In this document: piece after piece, positions 43,289 through 53,043 of the stretch
Position numbering within the stretch: the stretch's first letter is position 1
How the letters are laid out: each line of letters begins with the position of its first letter
Assembly (NCBI RefSeq): GCF_001423295.1
Contig: NZ_LMNG01000029.1
Coordinates: forward strand, 186,001 to 250,000
Direction: 5' to 3'
DNA length: 64,000 nucleotides
DNA from: Methylobacterium sp. Leaf112
Lineage (GTDB): Bacteria; Pseudomonadota; Alphaproteobacteria; Rhizobiales; Beijerinckiaceae
Translations under genes and position numbers: made by a program
The notes under the pieces: model-generated
What the model was told of the DNA's origin: nothing
The model's database searches: none
What the model saw: only the letters and a program-made list of their open reading frames with translations

Positions 43289-44584
43289 ATGCTCGCGCTC
43301 GCCATCTTCGTGGTCACCCTCGTCTTCGTCATTTGGCAGCCGAAGGGGTTCGGCATCGGGTGGAGCGCCCTCATCGGGGCCGCCGTGGCGCTCGCCACCG
43401 GGGTCATCCACGTGGGCGACATCCCGGTGGTCTGGCACATCGTCTGGGACGCCACCTTCACCTTCGTGGCGCTGATCATCATATCGCTGCTGCTCGACGA
43501 GGCCGGCTTCTTCCACTGGGCGGCGCTCCACATCGCTCGCTGGGGCGGCGGACAGGGGCGCCTGCTGTTCCCGCTGGTGATCCTGCTCGGGGCCGCCATC
43601 GCGGCGGTGTTCGCCAATGACGGCGCGGCCCTGCTGCTCACCCCCATCGTGCTGGCCATCCTGCTGCGCCTCGACTTCAAGCCGGCTGCCGCGCTGGCCT
43701 TCATCGTCGCCTGCGGGTTCGTCGCAGATTCGACCAGCCTGCCCCTGGTCATCTCCAATCTCGTCAACATCGTCAGCGCAAACTTCTTCGACATCACCTT
43801 CAGCCGCTACGCTGCCGTGATGGTGCCGGTGAACCTCGTCTCGCTGGCCGCGACCCTGGTGGTGCTTTGGCTGTTCTACCGGCACGACTTGCCGGCCACG
43901 TACCCGGTGGCCGAGCTCGAAGCGCCGCGCCACGCGATCAAGGACCCGCTGGTCTTCAAGGCGGCCTTCCCGCTCCTTGGGCTGCTGCTGATCGCCTACT
44001 TCGTGACGGCACCGTTCGGCGTGCCGGTCTCGGTCGTGACCTGCGCCGGCGCCGTGGTCCTGCTGGCGCTTGCCAACCGGAGCCGCGTCATCACCATCCG
44101 TAAGGTCCTCGCCGGCGCGCCCTGGCAGATCGTGCTGTTCAGCCTCGGCATGTACCTCGTCGTCTACGGGCTGAAGAACGCCGGCCTGACCGACTACCTG
44201 GCGCAGGGCCTCGTCTGGCTCTCGGGCTTCGGTCCGTTAGTGGCCACCATCGGCACGGGGGTCGCCGCCGCGATCCTGTCCTCGGTGATGAACAACATGC
44301 CGAGCGTGCTGGTGGGCGCGCTCTCAATCCAGCAGGCCCCGGACCTCTCGCCACTGACCCGGGAGCTCATGGTCTATGCCAACGTCATCGGCTGCGACCT
44401 CGGCCCGAAGTTCACGCCCATCGGGAGTTTGGCGACCCTGCTCTGGCTGCACGTCCTCGACATCAAGGGCCAGCGCATCACCTGGGGTCAGTACATGCGG
44501 GTCGGCCTCGTGATCACCCCTCCGGTGCTGCTCGTCACCCTGGCTGCCCTTGCAGTGTGGCTACCCGTTCTTGGGGCCCGGTAG
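43289..44584 (+). CDS. arsB: arsenite efflux pump ArsB
   Basis: 431 residues with about twelve membrane spans, of the ArsB/NhaD superfamily (not ACR3). [19 protein letters not shown] at the start, [23 protein letters not shown] and [33 protein letters not shown] are the conserved repeats, and [35 protein letters not shown] marks the C-terminal half. It exports As(III)/Sb(III) coupled to the proton gradient. No arsA ATPase gene is present. It starts 33 bases after arsC. Confidence 0.93.
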   Translation: MLALAIFVVTLVFVIWQPKGFGIGWSALIGAAVALATGVIHVGDIPVVWHIVWDATFTFVALIIISLLLDEAGFFHWAALHIARWGGGQGRLLFPLVILLGAAIAAVFANDGAALLLTPIVLAILLRLDFKPAAALAFIVACGFVADSTSLPLVISNLVNIVSANFFDITFSRYAAVMVPVNLVSLAATLVVLWLFYRHDLPATYPVAELEAPRHAIKDPLVFKAAFPLLGLLLIAYFVTAPFGVPVSVVTCAGAVVLLALANRSRVITIRKVLAGAPWQIVLFSLGMYLVVYGLKNAGLTDYLAQGLVWLSGFGPLVATIGTGVAAAILSSVMNNMPSVLVGALSIQQAPDLSPLTRELMVYANVIGCDLGPKFTPIGSLATLLWLHVLDIKGQRITWGQYMRVGLVITPPVLLVTLAALAVWLPVLGAR

Positions 44585-44591
44585 CGGACCG

Positions 44592-45755
44592 ATGACCCCG
44601 GTGCGCCGCTGGCCCGTGATCTCGGCCCTAGGCGTCGTCCAGATCCTGACCTGGGGCTCCTCGTTCTACCTGTTGTCGGTGCTGGCCACCCCGATGTCGA
44701 AGGACACGGGATGGCCCCTGGGTTGGGTCATCGGCGGCCTGTCCCTCGGCCTCCTCGTCGCGGGCTTGGTCTCGCCACGGGTCGGAGCGTTCATCGGGGA
44801 GCACGGCGGTAGGCCCGTTCTGGCCTTCGCGGCCGTGGTCCTTGCCTTGGGCCTCGGCGTCCTCGGCCTCGCGCCGAACCTGCCGACCTACCTGGTGGGC
44901 TGGCTCCTCGTCGGGCTCGGCATGGGCACCGGCCTGTACGATCCGGCCTTTGCCACGCTTGGTCGGCTCTACGGCGCCGAGGCAAGACCCGCCATCACGA
45001 CCCTGACCCTGTGGGGCGGCTTCGCCAGCACGGTGTGCTGGCCGCTCTCGGCCTTCCTGATCGAACGGGTAGGCTGGCGCGGCACCTGCCTCGCCTATGC
45101 CGGGCTGCACCTGGCGGTCACGCTTCCCCTCGTCCTGCTCGTCATCCCGCACCCCCCTGCCCACGGGCCAGCACGTTCCGAGGGCCCGGTCTCGGCCGTC
45201 CGGCTCGATGCACGCGAGCGGCGTGCCTTCCTCCTCATGGCGGGGGTCCTGACCCTCGGCGGCACCGTAATGGCCATGGTCTCGGTGCACCTCATTACCC
45301 TTCTCCAGGCCCGTGGCGTGGCGCTGACCTCGGCCGTCGCATACGGCGCGCTGATCGGCCCGTCACAGGTGGGGGCGCGCATCGTCGAGATGGCCGGGAA
45401 GGGCCGGCATCACCCTCTATGGACCCTCACCGCGGCGATGGTCCTCGTCGCCATCGGGGTCGCGATGCTGGCGGCTGGTCTGCCCGTGGTGGGGCTGTCG
45501 CTGGTCCTCTACGGCGCCGGCAACGGGATCTATTCCATCGCCCGCGGGACGGTGCCCCTCGCGCTGTTCGGTCCCGAGCGCTACGCCCCGCTCGTTGGCC
45601 GGCTCGCCCGTCCGGGGCTGGTGGCGCAGGCGCTTGCGCCCTCCCTCGGGGCGGTCGTGCTGACGCAGGCGGGCGCCGATGCGACCTACGCCCTCTTGAC
45701 CGTGCTCGCCCTCGCGAACGTCGCGCTCGCCGTATCCCTCTGGCGCGTCCGGTAG
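44592..45755 (+). CDS. MFS transporter of the arsenic operon
   Basis: 387 residues with twelve predicted helices. It has MFS loop features (RVGAFIGEHGGRPVLAFAAVVLALGLGVLG) and the segment GMGTGLYDPAFATLGRLYGAEARPAITTLTLWGGFASTVCWPLSAFLIERVGWRGTCLAYAGLHL. MFS members at this place in rhizobial ars operons (ArsK or ArsJ types) export arsenite or organoarsenicals; whether this is ArsK cannot be decided by eye. Start 44592 lies 7 bases after the arsB stop, so it is co-transcribed. Confidence 0.82.
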   Translation: MTPVRRWPVISALGVVQILTWGSSFYLLSVLATPMSKDTGWPLGWVIGGLSLGLLVAGLVSPRVGAFIGEHGGRPVLAFAAVVLALGLGVLGLAPNLPTYLVGWLLVGLGMGTGLYDPAFATLGRLYGAEARPAITTLTLWGGFASTVCWPLSAFLIERVGWRGTCLAYAGLHLAVTLPLVLLVIPHPPAHGPARSEGPVSAVRLDARERRAFLLMAGVLTLGGTVMAMVSVHLITLLQARGVALTSAVAYGALIGPSQVGARIVEMAGKGRHHPLWTLTAAMVLVAIGVAMLAAGLPVVGLSLVLYGAGNGIYSIARGTVPLALFGPERYAPLVGRLARPGLVAQALAPSLGAVVLTQAGADATYALLTVLALANVALAVSLWRVR

Positions 45756-45781
45756 TCACCTCCCTTCCTCACCGCTCCGCG

Positions 45782-46195
45782 ATGTGGCATCGTCCGTCCG
45801 TGACCTTCTGGCTCGCCCTTCGGCGGCTGCTTCCGCTCCTTGCGGTCCTCAGCCTCGCCCTTGCGCCGGTGACCGCATCCGCGGCCGCCGCGGGCATGCA
45901 TGCGCCGATGGCCGCTCAGGGCCACGCCATGGCGATGCCCGACGAGGCCATGGACGACATGGCCGGGATGGCCATGGACGAGATGCCGTGCTGCCCCAAG
46001 GAGCGGCCGGACATGCCCGACTGCTCGAAGGGCTGCCCCCTGATGGCACTCTGCCTGGCGAAGGTCGCCACCGGCCTGCCCGGCGCCTTAGGGTTGCCGG
46101 GACGCGTCGCCGTCGTCGAGGGGACTGCGTGGGCCGTCACCGCCTCCTTCGACAGCGTCTCGCAAGGGCCACCCTCCGAGCCTCCCCGAGCCTGA
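45782..46195 (+). CDS. small exported Met/His/Cys-rich protein, probable metal binder
   Basis: 137 residues with a signal peptide (LPLLAVLSLALAPVTASA). The mature part starts AAAGMHAPMAAQGHAMAMPDEAMDDMAGMAMDEMPCCPKERPDMPDCSKGCPLMALCLAK, packed with methionines, histidines and cysteines. Such tracts bind Cu(I) or other soft metals in the periplasm and are found beside Cus/Cop systems. It is just upstream of the FixH-like gene and CusBA-like pump, so a metal-chaperone role is plausible; no known family is assigned with certainty. Confidence 0.65.
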   Translation: MWHRPSVTFWLALRRLLPLLAVLSLALAPVTASAAAAGMHAPMAAQGHAMAMPDEAMDDMAGMAMDEMPCCPKERPDMPDCSKGCPLMALCLAKVATGLPGALGLPGRVAVVEGTAWAVTASFDSVSQGPPSEPPRA

Positions 46196-46277
46196 ACCCG
46201 ATGCCGTCGGCGCCTGCGCCGGCACGGTGACGCGCGTCCGCGCGTGGCCATCCATCGCGTTCAGGAGACCCCACATC

Positions 46278-46673
46278 GTGACCAAGACATCGTTTTCGCG
46301 CGCCCTCACGGTTGCGCTGCTCGGCCTCGCCCTCACCGCCGCGGCCCGGGCCGACACCAAGGACTACGAGTTCCAGCTGGTGAAGGACGAAGCCAAGCAG
46401 GGCGAGGCCATCCTCGACGTCCGCCTCGTCGACAAGCGCACGTCCAAGCCCGTGCCGAACGCCGTCATCTTCGCCAAGCGCATCGATATGGCGCCCGACA
46501 GCATGGAGGAGATGACCTCCAAGATCGAGCAACTGCCCTCGCCGGAGCCGGGCCTCTACCGGTTCAAGGCGAAGCTGACGATGGCCGGCGGCTGGCGCCT
46601 CTCGCTCGGGGCCAAGGTCCAAGGCGAGACCGGCACCGTCGAGAACAAGCTGGTGTTCAAGGCCACCAAGTGA
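46278..46673 (+). CDS. FixH/YtkA-like exported protein
   Basis: 131 residues with a signal peptide (ALTVALLGLALTAAARA). The mature part (KDYEFQLVKDEAKQGEAILDVRLVDKRTSKPVPNAVIFAKRIDMAPDSMEEMTSKIEQLPSPEPGLYRFKAKLTMAGGWRLSLGAKVQGE) has the beta-sandwich pattern of the FixH/YtkA family, which often accompanies heavy-metal RND adaptors. The start is GTG 46278 with AGGAG ten bases upstream. Its stop overlaps the GTG of the adaptor gene (GTGA), tying the two together. Confidence 0.75.
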   Translation: MTKTSFSRALTVALLGLALTAAARADTKDYEFQLVKDEAKQGEAILDVRLVDKRTSKPVPNAVIFAKRIDMAPDSMEEMTSKIEQLPSPEPGLYRFKAKLTMAGGWRLSLGAKVQGETGTVENKLVFKATK

Positions 46674-48172
46674 GCCGGACGGCATGGCTGGCCGGGACCC
46701 TCGCCGCGCTCGCGGCGGGGGGGCTGGGCTATGGCGCGGGGCATGAGGGCAGCCCCGTGCCGGCGCTCGTCCAGCAGGCGCGGACCGGGTTCGCCCATTG
46801 GCTGCCGGGTGCACGGCCGGCCTCCCCGATGCCCGCGCAGGCTCCGATCAAGGCGACGGGTTCGGTGGTCTACTACCGAGACCCGGACGGGAAGCCGGAC
46901 TACGCCTCCGAACCCAAACAGACGGCGGACGGTCGCGACTACCGCGCCGTCCACGCCAGCGAGGACGTGCGCTTCGACGAACCCGAAGAGGCGGAAGCCA
47001 TGCCTGACGCCGGCCACGGCGACATGGCCATGGCTCAGGCCAAGACGCCCGCGAGCGCCCGCAAGGTGCGCTTCTACCGCAACCCGATGGGCCTTCCGGA
47101 CACTTCGCCGATTCCGAAAAAGGACTCGATGGGGATGGACTACCTCCCCGTCTACGAGGGCGAGGACACCGACGACGGCACCGTGACCCTCTCGCCCGGC
47201 AAGGTCCAGCGAACCGGCGTCCGGACGGAGGTCGCTGCACGGCGCGTCCTATCCATGCCGGTGCGGGCTCCTGGAACCATCGAGGAGGACGAGCGCCGGA
47301 TCTCGGTCATCGCGATGCGCACCGACGCCTTCATTGAGAAGGTCGAGGCCGTCACCACCGGCGACCACGTCCACAAGGGCCAGCCGCTCATGCGCCTGTT
47401 CTCGCCCGAGATGAACGCGGCCGCCGCGCAGTACCTCACCGGCATCGGCTACGAGGGCGCCCGGCGCCGACTGGAGAACCTCGGCATCCCGCCCGAGGCC
47501 ATCGACGAGATCGAGCGATCCCGAAAAGTGCCGGCGACCATCACGTGGTCGGCGCCACGCGACGGCGTCGTGGTCGAGCGCAACGTCTCCGACGGCATGC
47601 GCGCCAAGTCCGGCGACACCCTGTTCAAGCTCGTCGACCATACCCGGGTATGGGTGCTCGTCGACGTGACCGAACGCGACCTGGCGTCCGTGGCGGAGGG
47701 CCAAACGGCGACCGTGCGTGCCCGGACGTTTCCCGACCGGACCTTCACTGGCACGGTGACGCGGATCTATCCGCACCTCGCCATGGGGACCCGGACGGCC
47801 CGCCTGCGCATCGAGTTGCCGAACCTCAACGGCGACCTGCGGCCCGGGATGTACGGCGACGTCGAGATCGCGACCGGGAACGCCAAGCCCGTGGTCGCCG
47901 TCCCCGACGACGCCGTCATCGACACCGGAACCAGGCAGGTCGTCCTGCTCGACAAGGGCGAGGGCCGCTTCGAGCCGCGCCCGGTCAAGCTCGGTGCCCG
48001 CGGCGACGGCTACGTCGAAGTCCGGGAGGGCATCGCGGCAGGCGACCGGGTGGTGACCGCCGCCAACTTCCTCATCGACGCCGAGAGCAACCTCAAGGCG
48101 GCGCTGCAGGGTCTCTCCGAGCCGAAGGTAGAACCAGGTCCGCAGGCGGCGGCCGATGGGAGGGCGCCATGA
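46670..48172 (+). CDS. cusB: RND efflux periplasmic adaptor, CusB-like, with two metal-binding modules
   Basis: 500 residues. After an N-terminal signal/anchor (LAGTLAALAAGGLGYGAG) come two copies of the heavy-metal-binding module: VVYYRDPDGKPDYASEPKQTADGRDY (residues about 60-95) and VRFYRNPMGLPDTSPIPKKDSMGMDYLPVY (about 125-155). The adaptor core follows: PGTIEEDERRISVIAMRTDAFIEKV, a helical hairpin, the lipoyl half WSAPRDGVVVERNVSDGMRAKSGDTLFKLVD and the membrane-proximal domain. It bridges the inner-membrane pump and an outer-membrane channel and hands metal to the pump. Start is GTG 46670, and the end overlaps the pump gene (ATGA). Confidence 0.87.
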   Translation: MSRTAWLAGTLAALAAGGLGYGAGHEGSPVPALVQQARTGFAHWLPGARPASPMPAQAPIKATGSVVYYRDPDGKPDYASEPKQTADGRDYRAVHASEDVRFDEPEEAEAMPDAGHGDMAMAQAKTPASARKVRFYRNPMGLPDTSPIPKKDSMGMDYLPVYEGEDTDDGTVTLSPGKVQRTGVRTEVAARRVLSMPVRAPGTIEEDERRISVIAMRTDAFIEKVEAVTTGDHVHKGQPLMRLFSPEMNAAAAQYLTGIGYEGARRRLENLGIPPEAIDEIERSRKVPATITWSAPRDGVVVERNVSDGMRAKSGDTLFKLVDHTRVWVLVDVTERDLASVAEGQTATVRARTFPDRTFTGTVTRIYPHLAMGTRTARLRIELPNLNGDLRPGMYGDVEIATGNAKPVVAVPDDAVIDTGTRQVVLLDKGEGRFEPRPVKLGARGDGYVEVREGIAAGDRVVTAANFLIDAESNLKAALQGLSEPKVEPGPQAAADGRAP

Positions 48173-51100
48173 TCGCCCGGCTCATCGGCTGGTCGGCCCG
48201 GAATCTGGTTCTGGTGTTGATCGGGACGGTGTTCGCGGTGGGGGCCGGGCTCTACGCCCTGAGGACCCTGCCGCTCGACGCGATCCCGGACCTCTCGGAC
48301 GTCCAGACCATCGTCTACACCGAGTACCCCGGGCAGGCGCCACAGGTCATCGAGGACCAGGTCACCTACCCGCTGACTACCGCCATGCTGACGGTGCCCC
48401 GGTCGAAGGTCGTGCGCGGCTTCTCGTTCTTCGGGGTCTCGTTCGTCTACGTCATCTTCGAGGACGGCACCGACCCATACTGGGCCCGGAGCCGGGTGCT
48501 CGAATACCTAAACACCGTGGCCAAGCGCCTGCCGGCGGGGGTGACCCCGACGCTGGGACCGGACGCGACCGGGGTCGGCTGGGTCTACCAGTACGTCGTG
48601 GTCGCCAAAGAGCGCACGCTGGCCGAGCTCCGCTCGCTCCAGGACTGGGTCGTGCGCTTCGGGGCCTCTCGTGCCGAAGGCGTGGCCGAGGTCGCAGGCG
48701 TCGGCGGCTTCGTCAAACAGTACAACGTGGTCGTCGACCCGAGCCGGTTGCGGGCGCAGGGCATCACCCTGGCGAAGCTCCGGGACGCGATCCGGGCGAG
48801 CAACGCCGACGTAGGCGGCCGCACCGTCGAGCTCTCCGAGTTCGAGTTCGTCGTCCGTGGCCGCGGGTACCTCAAGAGCATCGCCGACATCGAGAGCATC
48901 GTCCTGAAGACAGAGGCGGGCACGCCCCTGCGGGTGAAGGACGTCGCCCGGGTCGAGCTCGGTCCCGACGAGCGCCGCGGCATCACCGAGATGAACGGGG
49001 AGGGCGAGGTCGCCGGCGGCATCATCCTCCAGCGCTTCGGGGCCAACGCCCTCGACGTTATCGCGAGTGCCAAGGCGCGCCTCGCCGAGGTCGCCGCGAG
49101 CCTGCCCAAGGGCACCGAGATCCTGCCTGTCTACGACCGGTCGCACCTCATCGAGGCGGCCATCGAGACGCTCAAGGGGACCCTGATCGAGGAGAGCGCC
49201 ATCGTCGCCCTCGTCTGCGTCGTGTTCCTGCTCCACGTCCGCAGTGCGCTGGTCGCGATCCTGATGCTGCCGGTCGGCATCCTAATGGCGTTCGCGGGCA
49301 TGAAGGCGCTGGGCTTGGGCGCCAACATCATGAGCCTGGGCGGCATCGCCATCGCGGTCGGCGCCATGATCGACGCCGCCATCGTCATGATCGAGAACGC
49401 CCACAAGCACCTGGAGCGGGCGGACCCTGGCAAGCCCCGGGTCCAGGTCCTGATAGAGGCCGCCTCCGAGGTCGGTCCCTCGCTGTTCTTCTCGCTCCTC
49501 ATCATCACGGTCAGCTTCCTGCCCATCTTCACCCTGGAAAGCCAGGAAGGGCGTCTGTTCGGGCCGCTGGCCTTCACCAAGACGTTCGCGATGGCGGCGG
49601 CGGCGGTGCTGTCGGTGACGCTGGTTCCGGCGCTGATGGTGCTGTTCGTGCGCGGCCGCATCGTGCCCGAGCACCGCAACCCGGTGAACCGGCTCCTGAT
49701 CTGGTTCTACCGTCCCATCATCGCAGGGGTCCTGCGGGCGCGGGTGCTGACCATCCTGATCGCGCTGGGCGTTCTCGGCGCCTCGGTCTGGCCGGCCCTG
49801 CAACTCGGGTCCGAGTTCATGCCCGATCTCGACGAGGGCACCCTGATGTACATGCCGACCACCCTGCCGGGCATCTCGGTGACCAAGGCCGGCGAGCTTT
49901 TAGGGAGACAGGACACCATCCTGAAGAGCTTCCCGGAAGTCCTGTCCGTCTACGGCAAGGCCGGACGGGCCGCGACCGCGACGGACCCGGCGCCCTCCGA
50001 GATGTTCGAGACCATCGTCAACCTGAAGCCGAAGGCGGAGTGGCGCCCGGGCGTGACGCTGGCGAGCCTCAAAGCCGAGATGGATGCCGCGCTCCAGTTC
50101 CCCGGTGTCTCCAATGCCTGGACCCAGCCGATCCGCGCCCGCATCGACATGCTCGCCACCGGCATCCGGACCCCCGTCGGCATCAAGGTGCTCGGAACCG
50201 ACCTCGCCGAGATGGAGAAGGTCGCCCGCCGGGTCGAGGCGGTGGTGAAGGCGGTGCCGGGCACGTCGAGCGCCTATGCCGAGCGCGTCCAGGGCGGGTA
50301 CTTCCTCGACATCACGCCCGACCGGGAGGTTCTGGGCCGCTACGGCCTATCGGTCGGGGACGTGCAGGACGTGATCGCCATGGCGCTCGGCGGCGAGAGC
50401 GTCACCAACACGGTCGAGGGCCGCGAGCGCTACACCGTCAACGTGCGCTACCCGCGCGCCTTCCGGTCGAGCCCACAATCCATCGCGACCGAGGTGCAGG
50501 TGCCCATCGCGGGCGGAGGCACGGTCCCCTTGGGCGAAGTCGCCAAGGTGGCACTGACCCGGGGGCCGACCCAGATCCGGACCGAGAACGGGCAACTCGC
50601 GGTCTTCATCTACGTCGATGTCTCGGGACGGGACCTTGGCGGCTACGTGGCCGATGCACGGGCGGCTGTTACCGGCGAGGTGAGCCTGCCACCCGGGACC
50701 ACCCTCCAGTGGAGCGGGCAGGTCGAGTACCTCGACCGCGCCACGGCCCGGCTCAAGATCGTGGTGCCCCTGACCCTCCTGACCGTGTTCCTGCTGCTCT
50801 ACCTCAACTTTCGCCGGCTGACTGAAACCCTCATCGTGATGCTGTCGCTGCCCTTCGCACTGGTGGGCGGCGTCTGGCTGATGTGGTGGTTGGGCTTCAA
50901 CCTATCGGTCGCCGTGGCCGTGGGCTTCATCGCGCTCGCCGGGGTCGCCGCCGAGACCGGGGTGATCATGCTGGTCTACCTCGACCATGCGCTGGCCGAG
51001 ATCCGGACGGAGTGCGAGCGGGATGGGCGCGCCCTATCGCGAAATGACCTGAGGCGGGCGATCATGGTCGGCGCGGTCGAGCGGGTGCGGCCCAAGATGA

Positions 51101-51336
51101 TGACCGTGGTCGCCATCATAGCCGGGCTGTTGCCCATCCTGTGGAGCACCGGCTCGGGCTCCGAGGTCATGCAGCGCATCGCGGTGCCGATGATCGGCGG
51201 CATGGTGTCGTCGACCGTCCTGACCCTCGTCGTGATCCCGGCGGTATACGGGCTGGTGAAGGGATGGGGACTGCCGAGATCCGACATGCAGCCGGAACCC
51301 GTCGAGGGGCACACGATGCCCTTGGCCGCGGAATGA
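48169..51336 (+). CDS. cusA: heavy-metal RND efflux pump, CusA-like
   Basis: 1055 residues, the normal length for HME-RND pumps. The opening LPLDAIPDLSDVQTIVYTEYPGQAPQVIEDQVTYPL is diagnostic. The proton-relay segment is GGIAIAVGAMIDAAIVMIENAHKHLE with the Asp and Glu of transmembrane helix 4. Methionines in LDEGTLMYMPTTLPG, APSEMFETIVN and ARIDMLATGIR correspond to the Cu(I)/Ag(I) relay. Twelve membrane spans are arranged as two halves. No outer-membrane cusC gene is nearby, so the complex must borrow one. Substrate (Cu, Ag or other) is inferred from the Met-rich neighbours. Confidence 0.9.
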   Translation: MIARLIGWSARNLVLVLIGTVFAVGAGLYALRTLPLDAIPDLSDVQTIVYTEYPGQAPQVIEDQVTYPLTTAMLTVPRSKVVRGFSFFGVSFVYVIFEDGTDPYWARSRVLEYLNTVAKRLPAGVTPTLGPDATGVGWVYQYVVVAKERTLAELRSLQDWVVRFGASRAEGVAEVAGVGGFVKQYNVVVDPSRLRAQGITLAKLRDAIRASNADVGGRTVELSEFEFVVRGRGYLKSIADIESIVLKTEAGTPLRVKDVARVELGPDERRGITEMNGEGEVAGGIILQRFGANALDVIASAKARLAEVAASLPKGTEILPVYDRSHLIEAAIETLKGTLIEESAIVALVCVVFLLHVRSALVAILMLPVGILMAFAGMKALGLGANIMSLGGIAIAVGAMIDAAIVMIENAHKHLERADPGKPRVQVLIEAASEVGPSLFFSLLIITVSFLPIFTLESQEGRLFGPLAFTKTFAMAAAAVLSVTLVPALMVLFVRGRIVPEHRNPVNRLLIWFYRPIIAGVLRARVLTILIALGVLGASVWPALQLGSEFMPDLDEGTLMYMPTTLPGISVTKAGELLGRQDTILKSFPEVLSVYGKAGRAATATDPAPSEMFETIVNLKPKAEWRPGVTLASLKAEMDAALQFPGVSNAWTQPIRARIDMLATGIRTPVGIKVLGTDLAEMEKVARRVEAVVKAVPGTSSAYAERVQGGYFLDITPDREVLGRYGLSVGDVQDVIAMALGGESVTNTVEGRERYTVNVRYPRAFRSSPQSIATEVQVPIAGGGTVPLGEVAKVALTRGPTQIRTENGQLAVFIYVDVSGRDLGGYVADARAAVTGEVSLPPGTTLQWSGQVEYLDRATARLKIVVPLTLLTVFLLLYLNFRRLTETLIVMLSLPFALVGGVWLMWWLGFNLSVAVAVGFIALAGVAAETGVIMLVYLDHALAEIRTECERDGRALSRNDLRRAIMVGAVERVRPKMMTVVAIIAGLLPILWSTGSGSEVMQRIAVPMIGGMVSSTVLTLVVIPAVYGLVKGWGLPRSDMQPEPVEGHTMPLAAE

Positions 51337-51352
51337 CAACGAGGACGAGACC

Positions 51353-51421
51353 ATGCTGGTGGTCGACGACGAGCCGACGGTTAGGCATGTTGGTCTCCGA
51401 CATTCTCGAAGACCTCGCCTA
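51353..51421 (+). pseudogene. truncated, frameshifted receiver-domain remnant
   Basis: ATG at 51353 starts MLVVDDEPTVR, the opening of a receiver domain. One base later the frame must shift to continue as MLVSDILEDLA, the expected next piece, and then a TAA follows. Only the first beta strand and helix survive. It is probably a leftover of a response-regulator gene next to the metal pump, resembling the intact receiver gene 90 bases away. Confidence 0.6.
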
Positions 51422-51507
51422 ACCCGACATCGAGGGTCGCTCGCATCCGGTCGATGATCGAGGAGAGCCGGTAGGAGGCATGGGGCTCCGGCCAACCGAT
51501 CCCGGGC

Positions 51508-51918
51508 TTACCTCCGAAGGGGCCCGGGGTGCTTCTCCGACGGCATCGTCTCGCGCACGTGGTGCCGGACCAAGGAGGGGCTGAACGGCTTCCCGATGAA
51601 CGTCGCCCCATCGGGCAGGTCCCCGGGTTCAGGTCGCACATTGCCGGAGGCGACCACGATGGCGATGTGGGGCCACGTCACGGCCGTCCGCCGCGCCAGG
51701 TCGAAGCCGTTGTCCGGCCCGGGCATCTGCACGTCCGTGAACAGCAGCTGCACCTTGCCATGGTGCTCGTCGAGCACCCGCGTCGCCTGGGCGACGTCCA
51801 TCGCCTCAAGAACCACGAAACCGGCATCCTCCAGGATGTCGGACACATCCATCAGGATGAGGGCGTCGTCGTCGACCACGAGGACATGGGGGGCATCGGC
51901 GGGGTCAGGCAGGGGCAT
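51508..51918 (-). CDS. single-domain response regulator (receiver only)
   Basis: 136 residues, one receiver domain: acidic pocket in VLVVDDDALILMDVSDILED, phosphoacceptor Asp in LLFTDVQMPGPDNGFDLAR, and Lys in FIGKPFSPSLVRHHV. No output domain. Such proteins are common partners of alphaproteobacterial HWE-type kinases and act by protein binding or as phosphate sinks. The start is ATG 51918 rather than 51987 because the latter adds 23 unrelated residues. No kinase is adjacent. Confidence 0.82.
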   Translation of the reverse strand: MPLPDPADAPHVLVVDDDALILMDVSDILEDAGFVVLEAMDVAQATRVLDEHHGKVQLLFTDVQMPGPDNGFDLARRTAVTWPHIAIVVASGNVRPEPGDLPDGATFIGKPFSPSLVRHHVRETMPSEKHPGPLRR

Positions 51919-52257
51919 GGATACCAAAGGCCGGCCTGGCCGGTAGGTTGCCGCATAACATAGGTTTCTTTTGCGCCATCGGAGCATGGTTGCCTAGCGC
52001 CGTTTCCGTAGGTCCCGTGGATGCGGGCCCCTAGTGGTTGAAATCTGACGCTTGGTACCCATTCGCGAGGTCAGCTTGGGGTGGGAAGCAGCTTGGCTGC
52101 TTTCAGTCGCGAGACGTTCTTAAGCGGACCTAGGATGACCCGCCGACTCCGGATGAACGGTCCAACCCATCGCATGGTCGAAGTTCGTTGAAGTCGGATG
52201 CCGACATCATCAGAGGCGATGCGACCGGCACGAAAGTGCTCTGCCTCGGGAGACAGC
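51919..52257. other. 339-bp gap without a recognised gene
   Basis: No gene or RNA recognised. It contains the divergent start regions of the receiver gene and the phosphoglycerate mutase-like gene. Confidence 0.4.
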
Positions 52258-52896
52258 GTGATTCACGATTGCAAAGCCCCGGTCACGCGACATCTCGTGC
52301 TGGTCCGGCATGGCCAGAGCGTAGCCAACCGATCCGGCCTGTTCACGGGATTGCTGGACTCGCCCTTGACCGAGCAGGGCCGGATGGAAGCCGAGGCAGC
52401 CGGGCGGCGTTTGGCCGAGCGCAGCTGGCGCTTTTCCGCAGCCTTCACCTCGACGCTGACGCGGGCGATCGTGAGCGGCCGGCTTATTCTCGATGCGCTC
52501 GGGCAACCCGGATTGGTCCCCCAACGCTTCGCCGCGCTCGACGAGCGAGACTACGGCGACCTCAGCGGGCTCGACAAGATCGCCGCCGATGCGCGCTGGG
52601 GGGCGGAGCGGATCGAGACCTGGCGCCGCTCCTACGCCGAGGCGCCGCCGAACGGTGAGAGCCTGCGCGATACCGTCGCCCGCATCGTCCCATGCTACCT
52701 CCGAACCATCCAGCCGGCGGTTATGGGCGGAGACGTGCTCGTCGTCGCCCACGGCAATTGCCTGCGGGCGCTTGTCATGGCGCTTGAAGACCTGAGCCCC
52801 GCGGAGGTCGAGCACCTTGAACTCGCGACGGGCTCCGTCAGGATCTATGAGCTTGCTGCGGACACGACGATCAAGGCCCGCTGGATCGACGGGTGA
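52258..52896 (+). CDS. gpmA: 2,3-bisphosphoglycerate-dependent phosphoglycerate mutase-like protein
   Basis: 212 residues. Interconverts 2- and 3-phosphoglycerate through a phosphohistidine. The motif HLVLVRHGQSVANRSGLFTGLLDSPLTEQG holds the catalytic RHG; ERDYGDLSGLDKIAADARWGAERIETWRRSYAEAPPNGESLRDT matches dPGM, with the acid/base Glu at ALDERDYG; the second His is in VLVVAHGNCLRALVM. The GTG at 52258 has GGGAGA seven bases upstream; an ATG at 52198 would add 20 residues. It is probably a second copy on accessory DNA rather than the only glycolytic enzyme. Its reason for being next to the sulfite genes is unclear. Confidence 0.82.
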   Translation: MIHDCKAPVTRHLVLVRHGQSVANRSGLFTGLLDSPLTEQGRMEAEAAGRRLAERSWRFSAAFTSTLTRAIVSGRLILDALGQPGLVPQRFAALDERDYGDLSGLDKIAADARWGAERIETWRRSYAEAPPNGESLRDTVARIVPCYLRTIQPAVMGGDVLVVAHGNCLRALVMALEDLSPAEVEHLELATGSVRIYELAADTTIKARWIDG

Positions 52897-53043
52897 ATCC
52901 GCCTGTCGGCCCTCCACAATGGGTCTCCGCAAACTCTGAAGGGGTCCTGCTTTCATCTATTTCAGTGATGGCAAGCATCTAATCATTCCGTTGGAGTGAA
53001 TGAACGGGCCCTGGGATCCTCCGGCATCACATCGGAGCCATCC

